Source: DASQUK01 sp046723645 (GTDB lineage Bacteria; Actinomycetota; Acidimicrobiia; Acidimicrobiales; VFJN01). Taken from it: a DNA stretch of 44,616 bases. Position 1 is the first letter of the stretch; each line of letters starts with the position of its first letter. Below are positions 1 through 7,638 of the stretch, piece by piece. The notes below the pieces were generated by a model. It worked only from the letters and a program-made list of their open reading frames with translations, was not told where the DNA came from and did not search any database. The position numbers and the translations under genes were made by a program. Location: assembly GCA_046723645.1 (NCBI GenBank), contig JBKOUY010000002.1, positions 1 through 44,616 of the forward strand, read 5' to 3'.

Positions 1-1
1 C

Positions 2-700
2 AGCGTGCTGGCCACCCGCCGGGGCCTGGTCGGCGGCGACGCCCGGCCCTCGGTGCCGGCCGGCGGCGACGCCCCCGCGGGGCGGTCGCGGGTGGCGGCG
101 TCCCGGCGGGCGATCAGGCCGATCGTCGTCCTCGCCGCCGCCACCGTGGGCGGCGCCATCATCGAGGGCGCACCGTCCGACTGGTCGGCGATCCAGCTGG
201 GGCGCATCGGCGTCGGGGCCGGCGTGGCCGCTCTGGGCTACGCGGCGTTCATGGCCGGCATGGTGGCCGGCCGCTTCTTCGGGGACCGGCTCACCGACCG
301 GTTCGGCGGTGCCGTCGTGCTGCGGGGCGGCACCGCGCTGGTCGCCGCCGGGCTGCTGGCGGGCATCGCCGTGAACCACCCCGCAGCCTTTGCGATCGGG
401 CTGACGCTCGCCGGCCTGGGCGCCGCCGGCTTCTTTCCCCTGGCGTTCTCGGCTGCGGCCCGGACGCCGGGCGTGTCCCCCGGCACGGGCGCGGCCACCG
501 TGTCGCTCGCGGCGCGGCTGGGCTTCATGGTCGAGCCCGTGCTCGTGGGCGCGGTGGCCGACCTCGTGGGCCTGCGGTGGGCCTTCGGACTGGTGGCGGC
601 GGTGGCGCTGGTGCTGGCCGCTGCGGCACCCCGCATCATCCCCGCCCGCTGCTCGCCGACGATGGCCACGATGCGGGTGGCCGATGTCAGGGAGCCGTGA
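2..700 (+). CDS. MFS transporter, C-terminal part (5' end outside window)
   Basis: The reading frame is open from the window edge and ends at a TGA at 698-700. About 230 residues are visible. They contain several hydrophobic helices rich in Ala, Gly, Val and Leu, and a segment with GRFFGDRLTDRFGG, which resembles the conserved loop motif of major facilitator superfamily transporters (G-x3-D/R-x-G-R/K). The half seen looks like the second six-helix bundle, so roughly half the protein lies upstream. A GTG at position 5 is unlikely to be the real start because an N-terminal bundle is missing. Substrate cannot be read from this fragment. It converges on the SDR gene that follows, with only 3 bases between stop codons. 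Confidence 0.75.
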   Translation, partial: SVLATRRGLVGGDARPSVPAGGDAPAGRSRVAASRRAIRPIVVLAAATVGGAIIEGAPSDWSAIQLGRIGVGAGVAALGYAAFMAGMVAGRFFGDRLTDRFGGAVVLRGGTALVAAGLLAGIAVNHPAAFAIGLTLAGLGAAGFFPLAFSAAARTPGVSPGTGAATVSLAARLGFMVEPVLVGAVADLVGLRWAFGLVAAVALVLAAAAPRIIPARCSPTMATMRVADVREP

Positions 701-703
701 CCG

Positions 704-1471
704 TCAGGCGAGGCTGGCGATGCCGCCGTCGACCGGGATGACCGCGCCGGTGAGGTACGCACCGGCCCGGGACGCCAGGTAGATCGCGACCCCGGCCATG
801 TCGTCGGGGCGGCCGATGCGCTTGAGCGGCGTATTGGCCGCGATCTGTTCGCCGAACGCCTCGAGCGTGGCGGCCATCATCTTGGACTCGAACGGCCCCG
901 GCGCGACGGCGTTGACCGTGATCTCGGGCGCCAGCCGCTTCGCGAGGTGGCGCGTGAGCATGTGTACCGCCGCCTTCGACGCCGAGTACGAGTAGCTCTC
1001 CATCAGGGGCACCCTGATGCCGTCGATCGAGCCGATGTTGATGACCCGCGCCGGCTCGTCGGCGGTGCCTGCGGCCTCCAGCAACGGCAGCAGGAACTTG
1101 GTGAGGTGGAACACGCCCTTGGCGTTGAGGGCCAGGGCGCGCTCCCACGCCGCCTCGTCGAACTGATCGAGCGGCGCACCCCACGTCGCGCCCGCATTGT
1201 TGACCAGGATGTCGAGGCTCGACTCCCGGGCGGCGATGGCCTCGGCCAGCCGCCGGCACTCGGGCTCGGTGGACAAGTCTGCGGCGATGGCGTGGCACTC
1301 GCCGACCTTCGACAGCTCGACCGCCACCTCGTCCAGCACGTCGGCCTTGCGTGACGAGATGTAGACCCGGGCCCCGGCCTGGACGTAGCCCCGGGCGATC
1401 ATCAGCCCGATGCCGCGCGATCCACCGGTGACGAGGGCGGTCTTGCCGGCGATGGAGAAGAGGTCGCTCAT
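704..1471 (-). CDS. SDR family oxidoreductase, RhlG-like
   Basis: A 255-residue classical short-chain dehydrogenase/reductase. The nucleotide-binding motif TGGSRGIG is at residues 15-22, NNAG at 91-94, the catalytic Ser near 148, and Y162-x3-K166 (YSASK) completes the active site. The Arg/Ser pair after the second strand (ISSRK) suggests NADP(H). Overall pattern, including the DLS strand end and VIPVDGG near the C terminus, resembles RhlG-type 3-oxoacyl reductases. It is the last gene of a minus-strand run of two acyl-CoA dehydrogenases, a hydroxyacyl-CoA dehydrogenase and a carboxyltransferase, starting 9 bases after the carboxyltransferase stop. That context suggests an acyl-chain keto or hydroxy intermediate as substrate. 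The exact substrate is unknown. Confidence 0.85.
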   Translation of the reverse strand: MSDLFSIAGKTALVTGGSRGIGLMIARGYVQAGARVYISSRKADVLDEVAVELSKVGECHAIAADLSTEPECRRLAEAIAARESSLDILVNNAGATWGAPLDQFDEAAWERALALNAKGVFHLTKFLLPLLEAAGTADEPARVINIGSIDGIRVPLMESYSYSASKAAVHMLTRHLAKRLAPEITVNAVAPGPFESKMMAATLEAFGEQIAANTPLKRIGRPDDMAGVAIYLASRAGAYLTGAVIPVDGGIASLA

Positions 1472-1480
1472 CCGTGCATC

Positions 1481-3346
1481 TCACCACGTGTCGACGTAGG
1501 GCCGCTTCTTGGTGGCGCGGGGACCCGCCGGCGGGCTGGCGGCGAAGCTGGTGGCGACCCAGCGGCGGCTGTCGGCCGGGTCGATCACGTCGTCGATTTC
1601 GAAGTGGGTCGCAGCGTTGAGCGCCTTGCCGTGCTCGTAGGCCTGGGCGACCATCCGCTCGAAGGCGCGGTCGCGCTCGGCCGGATCGTCGATGGCCTCG
1701 AGCTCGTTGCGGTAGCCGAGCCGCACCGCCCCCTCCAGCCCCATGCCGCCGAACTCGCCGGTGGGCCAGGCCACGCAGAACAGGGGCGCCTTGAAGCTGC
1801 CGGCGGCCATGGCCTGCGCGCCGAGCCCGTAGCCCTTGCGGAGGACGATCGTGCCGGTGGGCACGGTGAGGTTGGCGCCGGTGACGAAGAGGCGGCTGGC
1901 GTGGCGCACCAGGGCCGTCGTCTCGGCCTCGGGGCCCACCATGATCCCCGGGGTATCGCACAGGAACAGCAGCGGCACCTCGAAGGCGTCGCAGAGCTGC
2001 ATGAAGCGGGCTGCCTTGTCCGCGCCATCGGCGTCGATTGCTCCCGCCTGGTGAGCGGGGTTGTTCGCGACGATGCCCAGCGGCCACCCCTCGACCCGGG
2101 CCAGCACGGTGATCATCCCCAGGCCGAACCCCGCCCTCAGCTCGAGCACCGAGCCCGTGTCCGCCAGCGTCTCGATCGCGGTGCGGACGTCGTAGACCCG
2201 CCGCCGGTTCTCGGGGATCAGGTCGCGCAGCTCGGCCTGGTCGGCACACGACCATACGTCCCGGCGACCGCCGAAGTAGGACAGATAGCGCTTGGCCACG
2301 GCCACCGCCGCGGCCTCGTCGGCCACCGGGATGTCCACCACACCGTTGGCGACCTGAACATCGAGCGGCCCGATCTCCTCCGGCGCGAACACCCCGAGGC
2401 CCCCACCCTCGACCATGGCGGGACCGCCCATGCCGATGTTGGATCCCGCGGTGGCGATCACCACGTCGCAGCAGCCCAGGATGGCGGCGTTGCCGGCAAA
2501 GCAGCGCCCGGACGTGATGCCCACGAGCGGTACCCGGCCGCTGAGCCCGCCCCACAGATTGAACGCGAGGCAGTCGAGCCCGGACACGCCCGGGGCATCG
2601 GTGTCGCCGGGCCGCCCGCCGCCGCCCTCGGCGAAGAACACCACCGGCAGCCGCTGCCGCTCGATCACGTCGAACAGCCGGTCCTTCTTGCGGTGGTTCT
2701 GGTAGCCCTGGGTCCCGGCCAGCACCGTGTAGTCGTAGGACAGCACCGCCGTGGGGCGGCCGTCGACGGTGCCCACTCCGGCCACCAGGCCGTCGGCGGG
2801 TGTGCGGGCGACGAGGTCGTCGAGCGACCGGCGGCGGCGCTGGGCCGCGATGGCCAGCGGCCCGTACTCGACGAAGCTGCCCGGATCGACCAGGTCCGCG
2901 ACGTTCTCGCGGGTGGTGCGCTGACCGGTGCTGCGCCGCCGGGCGACGGCGTCGGGACGGTGGTCGTCCTGCCCGACCGCGTGGCGCTCGACCACCTCGG
3001 CCAGGTCGGCCCTCAGGATGGGCCCGGCGGCGGCGCCGGCGTCGGCGGTACCCACGCGCGGCGGCTGGCGCGGCGCCTCGGCGTGCTGCTTGGCGGTGGG
3101 CACTGGTTGGACCTCGGCCGATGCGACCGCCGCCTCCTCGACCACGGCCAGCAGGTCGCCGGAGGTGACGGCATCGCCCGGCGCCACCACGACCTTGCCG
3201 ATCGTGCCGGCGGCACCGGCCTCGATGACGTACTCCATCTTCATGGACTCCACGATCACCACCGGCGACGACGGCTCGACCCGCGCACCCGCCGGGGCCA
3301 CCACGCGGACGACGGATCCCCGCAGCGGCGACCGGACCTCGGCCAT
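1481..3346 (-). CDS. Biotin-carrier/acyl-CoA carboxyltransferase fusion protein
   Basis: A 621-residue protein with an N-terminal biotinyl/lipoyl carrier domain (residues 1 to about 75) followed by a full carboxyltransferase domain pair (about 110-600). The carrier holds the ESMKMEY motif, with Lys36 the expected biotinylation site. The carboxyltransferase part shows the glycine-rich segments of acyl-CoA carboxylase beta/alpha chains (FFAEGGGGRPGD, ITSGRCFAGNAA, SNIGMGGPAMVEGGG, CDTPGIMVGPEAE). The usual order is carrier with biotin carboxylase, and carboxyltransferase separate. Here carrier and transferase are joined and no biotin carboxylase gene is in the window, so one must be supplied from elsewhere. 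The ATG at 3346 is chosen because the domain begins there; in-frame sequence upstream lies inside the neighbouring gene. Substrate (acetyl-, propionyl- or a branched acyl-CoA) cannot be decided. Confidence 0.85.
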   Translation of the reverse strand: MAEVRSPLRGSVVRVVAPAGARVEPSSPVVIVESMKMEYVIEAGAAGTIGKVVVAPGDAVTSGDLLAVVEEAAVASAEVQPVPTAKQHAEAPRQPPRVGTADAGAAAGPILRADLAEVVERHAVGQDDHRPDAVARRRSTGQRTTRENVADLVDPGSFVEYGPLAIAAQRRRRSLDDLVARTPADGLVAGVGTVDGRPTAVLSYDYTVLAGTQGYQNHRKKDRLFDVIERQRLPVVFFAEGGGGRPGDTDAPGVSGLDCLAFNLWGGLSGRVPLVGITSGRCFAGNAAILGCCDVVIATAGSNIGMGGPAMVEGGGLGVFAPEEIGPLDVQVANGVVDIPVADEAAAVAVAKRYLSYFGGRRDVWSCADQAELRDLIPENRRRVYDVRTAIETLADTGSVLELRAGFGLGMITVLARVEGWPLGIVANNPAHQAGAIDADGADKAARFMQLCDAFEVPLLFLCDTPGIMVGPEAETTALVRHASRLFVTGANLTVPTGTIVLRKGYGLGAQAMAAGSFKAPLFCVAWPTGEFGGMGLEGAVRLGYRNELEAIDDPAERDRAFERMVAQAYEHGKALNAATHFEIDDVIDPADSRRWVATSFAASPPAGPRATKKRPYVDTW

Positions 3347-3357
3347 CCAAAGCCCCG

Positions 3358-4215
3358 TCAGGCCGTCGAGTACTCGTGGAAGCCGCGGCCGCTCTTGCGG
3401 CCCAGCAACCCCGCCTCGACCATCCGCACCAGCAGGGGCGGTGGTGCGTAGAGCTGCTCGCGGAACTCCTCGTAGAGCGACTCGGCCACCGCCTTGGTGG
3501 TGTCGAGCCCGATGAGGTCGGTGAGCGCCAGCGGCCCCATCGGGTGGGCGCACCCCTCGACCATGCCGGCGTCGATGTCCTCGGCCGTGGCGAAGCCGGA
3601 TTCCAGCATGCGGATCGCCGACAGCAGGTACGGGATGAGCAGCGCGTTGACGACGAACCCCGCCCGGTCCTGCGAGCGGATCACGTGCTTGCCCAGCGCC
3701 TCCGCGAACCCGGCCGCACGCTCGGCCGTCCGCTCCGCGGTCAACAGCGAGCTGACCAGCTCGACCAGCTTGAGCACGGGCACGGGGTTGAAGAAGTGGA
3801 TGCCGATCACCTGCTCAGGGCGGCCGGTGGCCATGCCCAGCTTCATGATCGGGATCGACGACGTATTCGACGCCAGGATGGCCGACGGGTCCTCGACGAC
3901 CTTGTCAAGGGCGGTGAAGACCTGCTTCTTTGCCTCCTCGTCCTCGATGATGGCTTCGACCACGACCTCGCGGTCGGCGAGCTCACCCAGGTCGGTGACG
4001 AAGCGCAGGCGCGCCTGCGCTTCGGCGATCCCGTCGTCGGTGAGCTTGCCGGCGCGCAGGCCCCGGGCCAGCGAGCCGTCGATCTTGCGCCGGCCGGCGT
4101 CGGCGCGTGCCTGGTCGACCTCCTGGACCACGACGTCGAACCCGGACCGGGCCGCCATCTCCGCGATGCCCGACCCCATCAGCCCGCACCCGACAACCCC
4201 GACGCGCTCAGTCAC
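3358..4215 (-). CDS. 3-hydroxyacyl-CoA (3-hydroxybutyryl-CoA) dehydrogenase
   Basis: A 285-residue NAD-dependent L-3-hydroxyacyl-CoA dehydrogenase, the usual length for the family. The Rossmann motif GCGLMGSG is at residues 9-16, and the catalytic region IHFFNPVPVLKLVE carries the family's HFFNP signature. The C-terminal helical domain has the GPLALTDLIGLD segment. It oxidises the 3-hydroxyacyl-CoA made during beta-oxidation. The GTG at 4213-4215 is preferred because AAAGG precedes it at a suitable distance and the Rossmann fold follows directly. Starts further upstream (to 4272) add about 19 residues that look non-coding. It sits between an acyl-CoA dehydrogenase gene (84 bases upstream) and the carboxyltransferase fusion (11 bases downstream), so it is probably co-transcribed. 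Confidence 0.88.
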   Translation of the reverse strand: MTERVGVVGCGLMGSGIAEMAARSGFDVVVQEVDQARADAGRRKIDGSLARGLRAGKLTDDGIAEAQARLRFVTDLGELADREVVVEAIIEDEEAKKQVFTALDKVVEDPSAILASNTSSIPIMKLGMATGRPEQVIGIHFFNPVPVLKLVELVSSLLTAERTAERAAGFAEALGKHVIRSQDRAGFVVNALLIPYLLSAIRMLESGFATAEDIDAGMVEGCAHPMGPLALTDLIGLDTTKAVAESLYEEFREQLYAPPPLLVRMVEAGLLGRKSGRGFHEYSTA

Positions 4216-4299
4216 GTCCACCTTTATAGGCGCGACCCTCGGATTCCTGACGCAGTTCTGGTTGCTGGGCAACCACTTCGACGCCAGGAACGGGCGTGG

Positions 4300-5430
4300 T
4301 CAGCGGGTGGCGCCCTGGCCGGCGAGCAGCCGGCCGAGGTTGACCAGCTGCCGGCTCGCGCCCCCGAGCGTCAGCTCGAGCTGCTTGGCCAGCAGGAAGT
4401 AGCGGTGCAGTGGGTAGTCGCGATCGACGCCGATGCCGCCGTGCAGGTGCTGGGCGGCGTGGACCACCCGCTGCCCGCCGGCGGCGGCCCAGTACTTGGC
4501 GATCGCCACCTCGCGATCCGCGGGGAAGCCCGCCGCGAGCCGCCAGGCGGCCTGCAGCATCGTGAGTCGGATGGCGTGGGCGTCGACGTAGGCGTCCGCA
4601 GCCCGCTGGCCCACGGCCTGGAAGGTCGCGATGGGTCGGCCGAACTGCTCGCGCGACGACGTGTACTCGCCCGTCATCCGGATCGCCTCGGCGGCGAGCC
4701 CGGCCATCACGGCGCAGGCGGCCACGGTGGCGTGCTCGACGATCCAACGCAGGACTGTCCCGCCGGCATCGACCGGTCCCACTGCGGCGTCGCCACTCAG
4801 CCGCACGCGGGCCAGGACGAGCTGCGCCTCGGGCGTGCCGGTCGTCGTCGCCTGGCGCTGGCGTGACACGCCGTTCGCGCCGGTCGCCACCAGGAACACG
4901 CCGGTCGCCCCGTCCGTGGTCGTGGCGGGCACCAGCACCGTGTCCGCAACCAGCCCCGCGGGCACGTTGGTCTTGGCGCCGTCGAGCACCCAGCCCTCGC
5001 CATCGGGGCGGGCGACCGTGGCGGGCCGCAGGGGATCACCGAGCGGCTCGACCAGAGCTGCGGTGGGCACGGCGGATCCGGCCGCCAACGGCGGCAGCAG
5101 CGCGGCCTGCTGGTCGGACGACCCGAACCGGGCGATCGGCAGGCCGGCGAAGGCGAGCGACGCCAGCGCCGGCACCGCCGCCGTCCGCCGGCCGACCTCC
5201 TCCAACACGAGGCACAGCTCCACCAACCCCAAGCCCGCGCCGCCGTGCTCGACGGGCACGGCGATCCCGAGCAGGCCGGCATCGGCCATGGCGGACCACA
5301 GATCACGGTCGAACCGCAGGTCGTCGGCGTGGTCGAGCGCCCGCAGCGCCTCGGGGGTCGCCTTGTCGCCCAGGAGCTTGGCGGCCGCCTCGGTGGTGGC
5401 CTGCTGCTCGTCGGTCAGGTCGAAGTCCAC
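4300..5430 (-). CDS. Acyl-CoA dehydrogenase, small (non-catalytic-type) subunit
   Basis: A 376-residue acyl-CoA dehydrogenase-fold protein. The N-terminal helical domain (MDFDLTDEQQ) and the C-terminal SSREQFGRPIATFQAVGQ and LHGGIGVDRDYPLHRYF segments are typical. No Glu is visible at either usual catalytic place: the helix where isovaleryl-type enzymes carry it reads VEHATVAACA, and the C terminus lacks an EGT motif. That is what is known for the small partner in actinobacterial alpha2-beta2 enzymes such as FadE26/FadE27. The GTG start at 5430 follows GGGAGGG. The larger acyl-CoA dehydrogenase lies 14 bases upstream, and the two probably form one heteromeric flavoenzyme. Partnership is inferred from adjacency and the complementary motifs. 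Confidence 0.85.
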   Translation of the reverse strand: MDFDLTDEQQATTEAAAKLLGDKATPEALRALDHADDLRFDRDLWSAMADAGLLGIAVPVEHGGAGLGLVELCLVLEEVGRRTAAVPALASLAFAGLPIARFGSSDQQAALLPPLAAGSAVPTAALVEPLGDPLRPATVARPDGEGWVLDGAKTNVPAGLVADTVLVPATTTDGATGVFLVATGANGVSRQRQATTTGTPEAQLVLARVRLSGDAAVGPVDAGGTVLRWIVEHATVAACAVMAGLAAEAIRMTGEYTSSREQFGRPIATFQAVGQRAADAYVDAHAIRLTMLQAAWRLAAGFPADREVAIAKYWAAAGGQRVVHAAQHLHGGIGVDRDYPLHRYFLLAKQLELTLGGASRQLVNLGRLLAGQGATR

Positions 5431-5444
5431 CGGTCCCTCCCGGC

Positions 5445-6620
5445 CTACCGCTTCGCCATGGGCATGCCCATGCCGAACGCAGCGATCAGGTCACGCTGCA
5501 GCTCGTTGGTCCCGCCTCCGAACGTGAGGATGAGCAGGCCGCGGTACATCTGCTCGAGGCGCGAGCCGAGCAGCGCGCCGGGGGCGTCCTCGATCAGGTA
5601 GGACCGCTCGCCGAGCACCTCCATCAGCAGGCGGAAGCTCTCGAGGTAGTGCTCGGTGCCGAAGACCTTGATGGTGCTGGCATCCGCCACCGGCAGCTCG
5701 TCGCGGGTGGCGGCCCACGCCACCCGCCAGTTGGCGAGGCGCAGGAACTCGAACCCGGCGTAGGCCTTGGCCAGGTTGATCTGGACCCACTCCTGGTCGA
5801 TCACGCGGCGCCCGTCTGGCAGGGTCGTGTCCCGGGCCCAGTCGATGGTCTCGTGCAGCATCTGCTCGGCCATGCCGGGGCTGCACAGCGTGACGCGTTC
5901 GTGGTTGAGCTGGTTGGTGATGAGCTTCCAGCCCTCGTTCTCGCCGGCGACCAGGTTGGCCGCCGGGATCCGCACCTCGTCCCAGTGGACGGCGCAGATG
6001 TCGTGCGACGAAAGTAGGTTCAGCCGAGTGCGCTCGATGCCGGGCAGATCCATGGGGGCGATGAAGATGGAGATGCCGCGGTGGCGGCTGTCGTCGGCGC
6101 CGGTGCGCGCGGCGAGCCAGCAGTAGTCGGCGTCGCTCGCCAGGCTGGTCCACATCTTCTGGCCCGTGACCACGTAGTCGTCGCCGTCGCGGACCGCACG
6201 GGTGCGCAGCGAGGCCAGGTCGGTGCCGGCGTTGGGCTCGGAGTAGCCGATGCAGAAGTGGATCTCGCCCCGCAGGATGCGCGGCAGGAACTCGCGGCGC
6301 TGCTCCTCGCTCCCGAACTGCATGATCGTGGGGGCGACGGAGTTGATCGTGAGCATGGGCACGGGTGCGCCGGCCCGCATCGACTCGTCGAAGAAGATGA
6401 ACTGCTCGATCGGGCCGCGGCCCTGGCCGCCGTATTCGGTGGGCCAGCCGATGCCGAGCCAGCCGTCGGCACCCATCTGCCGCACCACCCGGCGCATGAC
6501 CGGCCCGATGCCGTGACCGTTCCGCAGCTCACGGCGGGTGTCGTCGTCGAGGAGGGCGTCGTAGTAGTCCCGCAGCTGCTTGCGGAGCTGCTCCTCCTCG
6601 TCGGTGTATGCCAGGTGCAC
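5445..6620 (-). CDS. Acyl-CoA dehydrogenase, large (catalytic-type) subunit
   Basis: A 391-residue acyl-CoA dehydrogenase. The FAD/substrate segment CIGYSEPNAGTDLASL and the TGQKMWTSLA strand are clear, and the C terminus has FGGGTNELQRDLIA. Because this reads GGT instead of EGT, the base is not at the medium-chain position. Glu241 in the LNHERV helix matches the isovaleryl-CoA/long-chain position and is the likely catalytic base. It is the first gene of a five-gene minus-strand operon, and a KstR-like palindrome lies 35-48 bases before its ATG. With the next gene it probably forms an alpha/beta acyl-CoA dehydrogenase acting on a bulky or branched acyl-CoA. The substrate is inference only. 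Confidence 0.88.
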   Translation of the reverse strand: MHLAYTDEEEQLRKQLRDYYDALLDDDTRRELRNGHGIGPVMRRVVRQMGADGWLGIGWPTEYGGQGRGPIEQFIFFDESMRAGAPVPMLTINSVAPTIMQFGSEEQRREFLPRILRGEIHFCIGYSEPNAGTDLASLRTRAVRDGDDYVVTGQKMWTSLASDADYCWLAARTGADDSRHRGISIFIAPMDLPGIERTRLNLLSSHDICAVHWDEVRIPAANLVAGENEGWKLITNQLNHERVTLCSPGMAEQMLHETIDWARDTTLPDGRRVIDQEWVQINLAKAYAGFEFLRLANWRVAWAATRDELPVADASTIKVFGTEHYLESFRLLMEVLGERSYLIEDAPGALLGSRLEQMYRGLLILTFGGGTNELQRDLIAAFGMGMPMAKR

Positions 6621-6654
6621 GTCGCCCCCTCGCGTGTGGCGTTGCGGCGCGAAC

Positions 6655-6668
6655 GATAACGCGTTCTA
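6655..6668. promoter_or_regulatory. Candidate KstR/TetR-type operator
   Basis: The minus strand reads TAGAACGCGTTATC. It fits the published KstR pattern TNNAACNNGTTNNA except for the last base, and has a perfect AACGCGTT core at 6658-6665. It lies between the VOC gene stop and the acyl-CoA dehydrogenase ATG, 35-48 bases upstream of that start, where a repressor would block transcription. KstR controls steroid and acyl-CoA degradation genes in mycobacteria and rhodococci. Whether a KstR orthologue exists here cannot be seen. Confidence 0.5.
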
Positions 6669-6674
6669 CCTTGC

Positions 6675-7124
6675 TCAGGCTTCGGGCGTGTAGGCCCGGT
6701 CGCGATCGACGGGGCTCATCAGGCCCACGTCGTTGCCCTCGGGATCACCGACGATGGCGAAGCGCCCGCCCCAGAACGCGTCGTACGGCGGCTGGCGGCC
6801 GGCAAAACCGGCGGCGGTCACCTTGGCGTACAACTCGTCGACCGCCTCGCGGGTCGGCACGGAGAACCCGATGACCGTGCGCGCGTCGCTGCCGGACCCA
6901 CGCCACCCTTTGTGCCAGAGCCTCACGCCCGCCTCGTTGTCGAACTCCACCGTCGGTTCGTCACCGGCCTCGACCTCGGCATGCCTCCCGCCGCTCCCCG
7001 GCGGCCAGTCGTCGGCGCCACCGCCACGGATCGGGAGGCCCAGGGTGCGGTAGAACGCCAGGGTCTCGTCCATGTCGCGGACCACCAGGTTCAGCTGCTG
7101 GAAGCGGGGGACTGAATCGGGCAT
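6675..7124 (-). CDS. VOC (glyoxalase/bleomycin resistance) family protein
   Basis: A 149-residue protein of the vicinal oxygen chelate superfamily. It begins FQQLNLVVRDMDETLAFY, the first beta-alpha-beta unit of the fold, and ends with GGRFAIVGDPEGNDVGLMSP, the typical last strand pair with a metal-ligand-like region. The ATG at 7124 has GGAGG nine bases upstream, which decides the start. The open frame continues beyond this point but looks non-coding. Metal ligands are not certain: the usual first His is replaced by Asn in QLNLVV, so it may be a binding protein and not a metalloenzyme. It precedes the acyl-CoA dehydrogenase operon on the same strand but is separated from it by the operator-like site, so it may be a separate unit. 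Confidence 0.75.
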   Translation of the reverse strand: MPDSVPRFQQLNLVVRDMDETLAFYRTLGLPIRGGGADDWPPGSGGRHAEVEAGDEPTVEFDNEAGVRLWHKGWRGSGSDARTVIGFSVPTREAVDELYAKVTAAGFAGRQPPYDAFWGGRFAIVGDPEGNDVGLMSPVDRDRAYTPEA

Positions 7125-7160
7125 CGGGACTTGCCTCCGTGTTGACGAATCTCGGGGATT

Positions 7161-7585
7161 GTGCCGCGTCCGGGGATTGGCCCGCTCGGCTCGAGCCTGG
7201 TCGCCGCGTGGGTCCAGGGGGAGCTGGTCGGCGACGCCGGGCACCACAAGCACGCGATCACCGCGATGGGCATGACCGACGCCTTCGTCGACGCCGAGCG
7301 CATCGCCGGTGCCCTGGACGACTGGCTGTCAGGCCACCGATCGTTCGACGACGCAATGGGCGACTACCACCGGACCCGCGCGAACAGGCGCTGGCCATGT
7401 ACGACATGACGTCCGAGCTCGCCGAGCTCGCGCCGCCGTCGCCGGAGCTGCAGACGCTCCTCGTCGCGACGGCCGGAGACGAGGAGGCGACGCGGGACTT
7501 CGTCAGCGTGCAGGCGGGGACGCTGCCCGTGCCCGAGTTCTTCGACCCGGACAACGTGGAACGGATCGTCGCCCGCTCGTGGTGA
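7161..7585 (+). pseudogene. Remnant of an FAD-dependent monooxygenase-type gene (truncated, frameshifted)
   Basis: The plus strand encodes the C-terminal third of a flavoprotein hydroxylase in two frames. Frame one gives ELVGDAGHHKHAITAMGMTDAF (GDAGHHK at 7230-7250), the second FAD motif with the GD pair plus the following helix. It runs on to GDYHRTR near 7378. The family pattern then continues in another frame as EQALAMYDMTSELAEL, then VQAGTLPVPEFFDPDNVERI, and stops at 7583-7585. One lost base near 7380 would explain the shift. The N-terminal two thirds, including the GxGxxG motif, are absent: upstream sequence belongs to the opposite-strand VOC gene. It is therefore a decayed gene, not only a sequencing slip. 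Confidence 0.75.
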
Positions 7586-7593
7586 GGCACCAC
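7579..7593 (+). terminator. Short hairpin at end of the pseudogene
   Basis: GTGGTG, loop AGG, CACCAC form a 6-bp perfect stem over the pseudogene stop codon. There is no T run, so it is at best a weak terminator. Confidence 0.3.
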
Positions 7594-7617
7594 GGGAATC
7601 GGACGTCAAACGTGTGG

Positions 7618-7631
7618 CCGAGCAAGCTCGG
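7618..7631 (-). terminator. Hairpin just past the last gene of the rhamnose locus
   Basis: CCGAGC-AA-GCTCGG is a perfect palindromic stem 8 bases beyond the GMC oxidoreductase stop codon (7639-7641). No T tract follows on the minus strand. Position between convergent units suggests a terminator or 3'-end stabiliser. Confidence 0.35.
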
Positions 7632-7638
7632 GCGGCGT

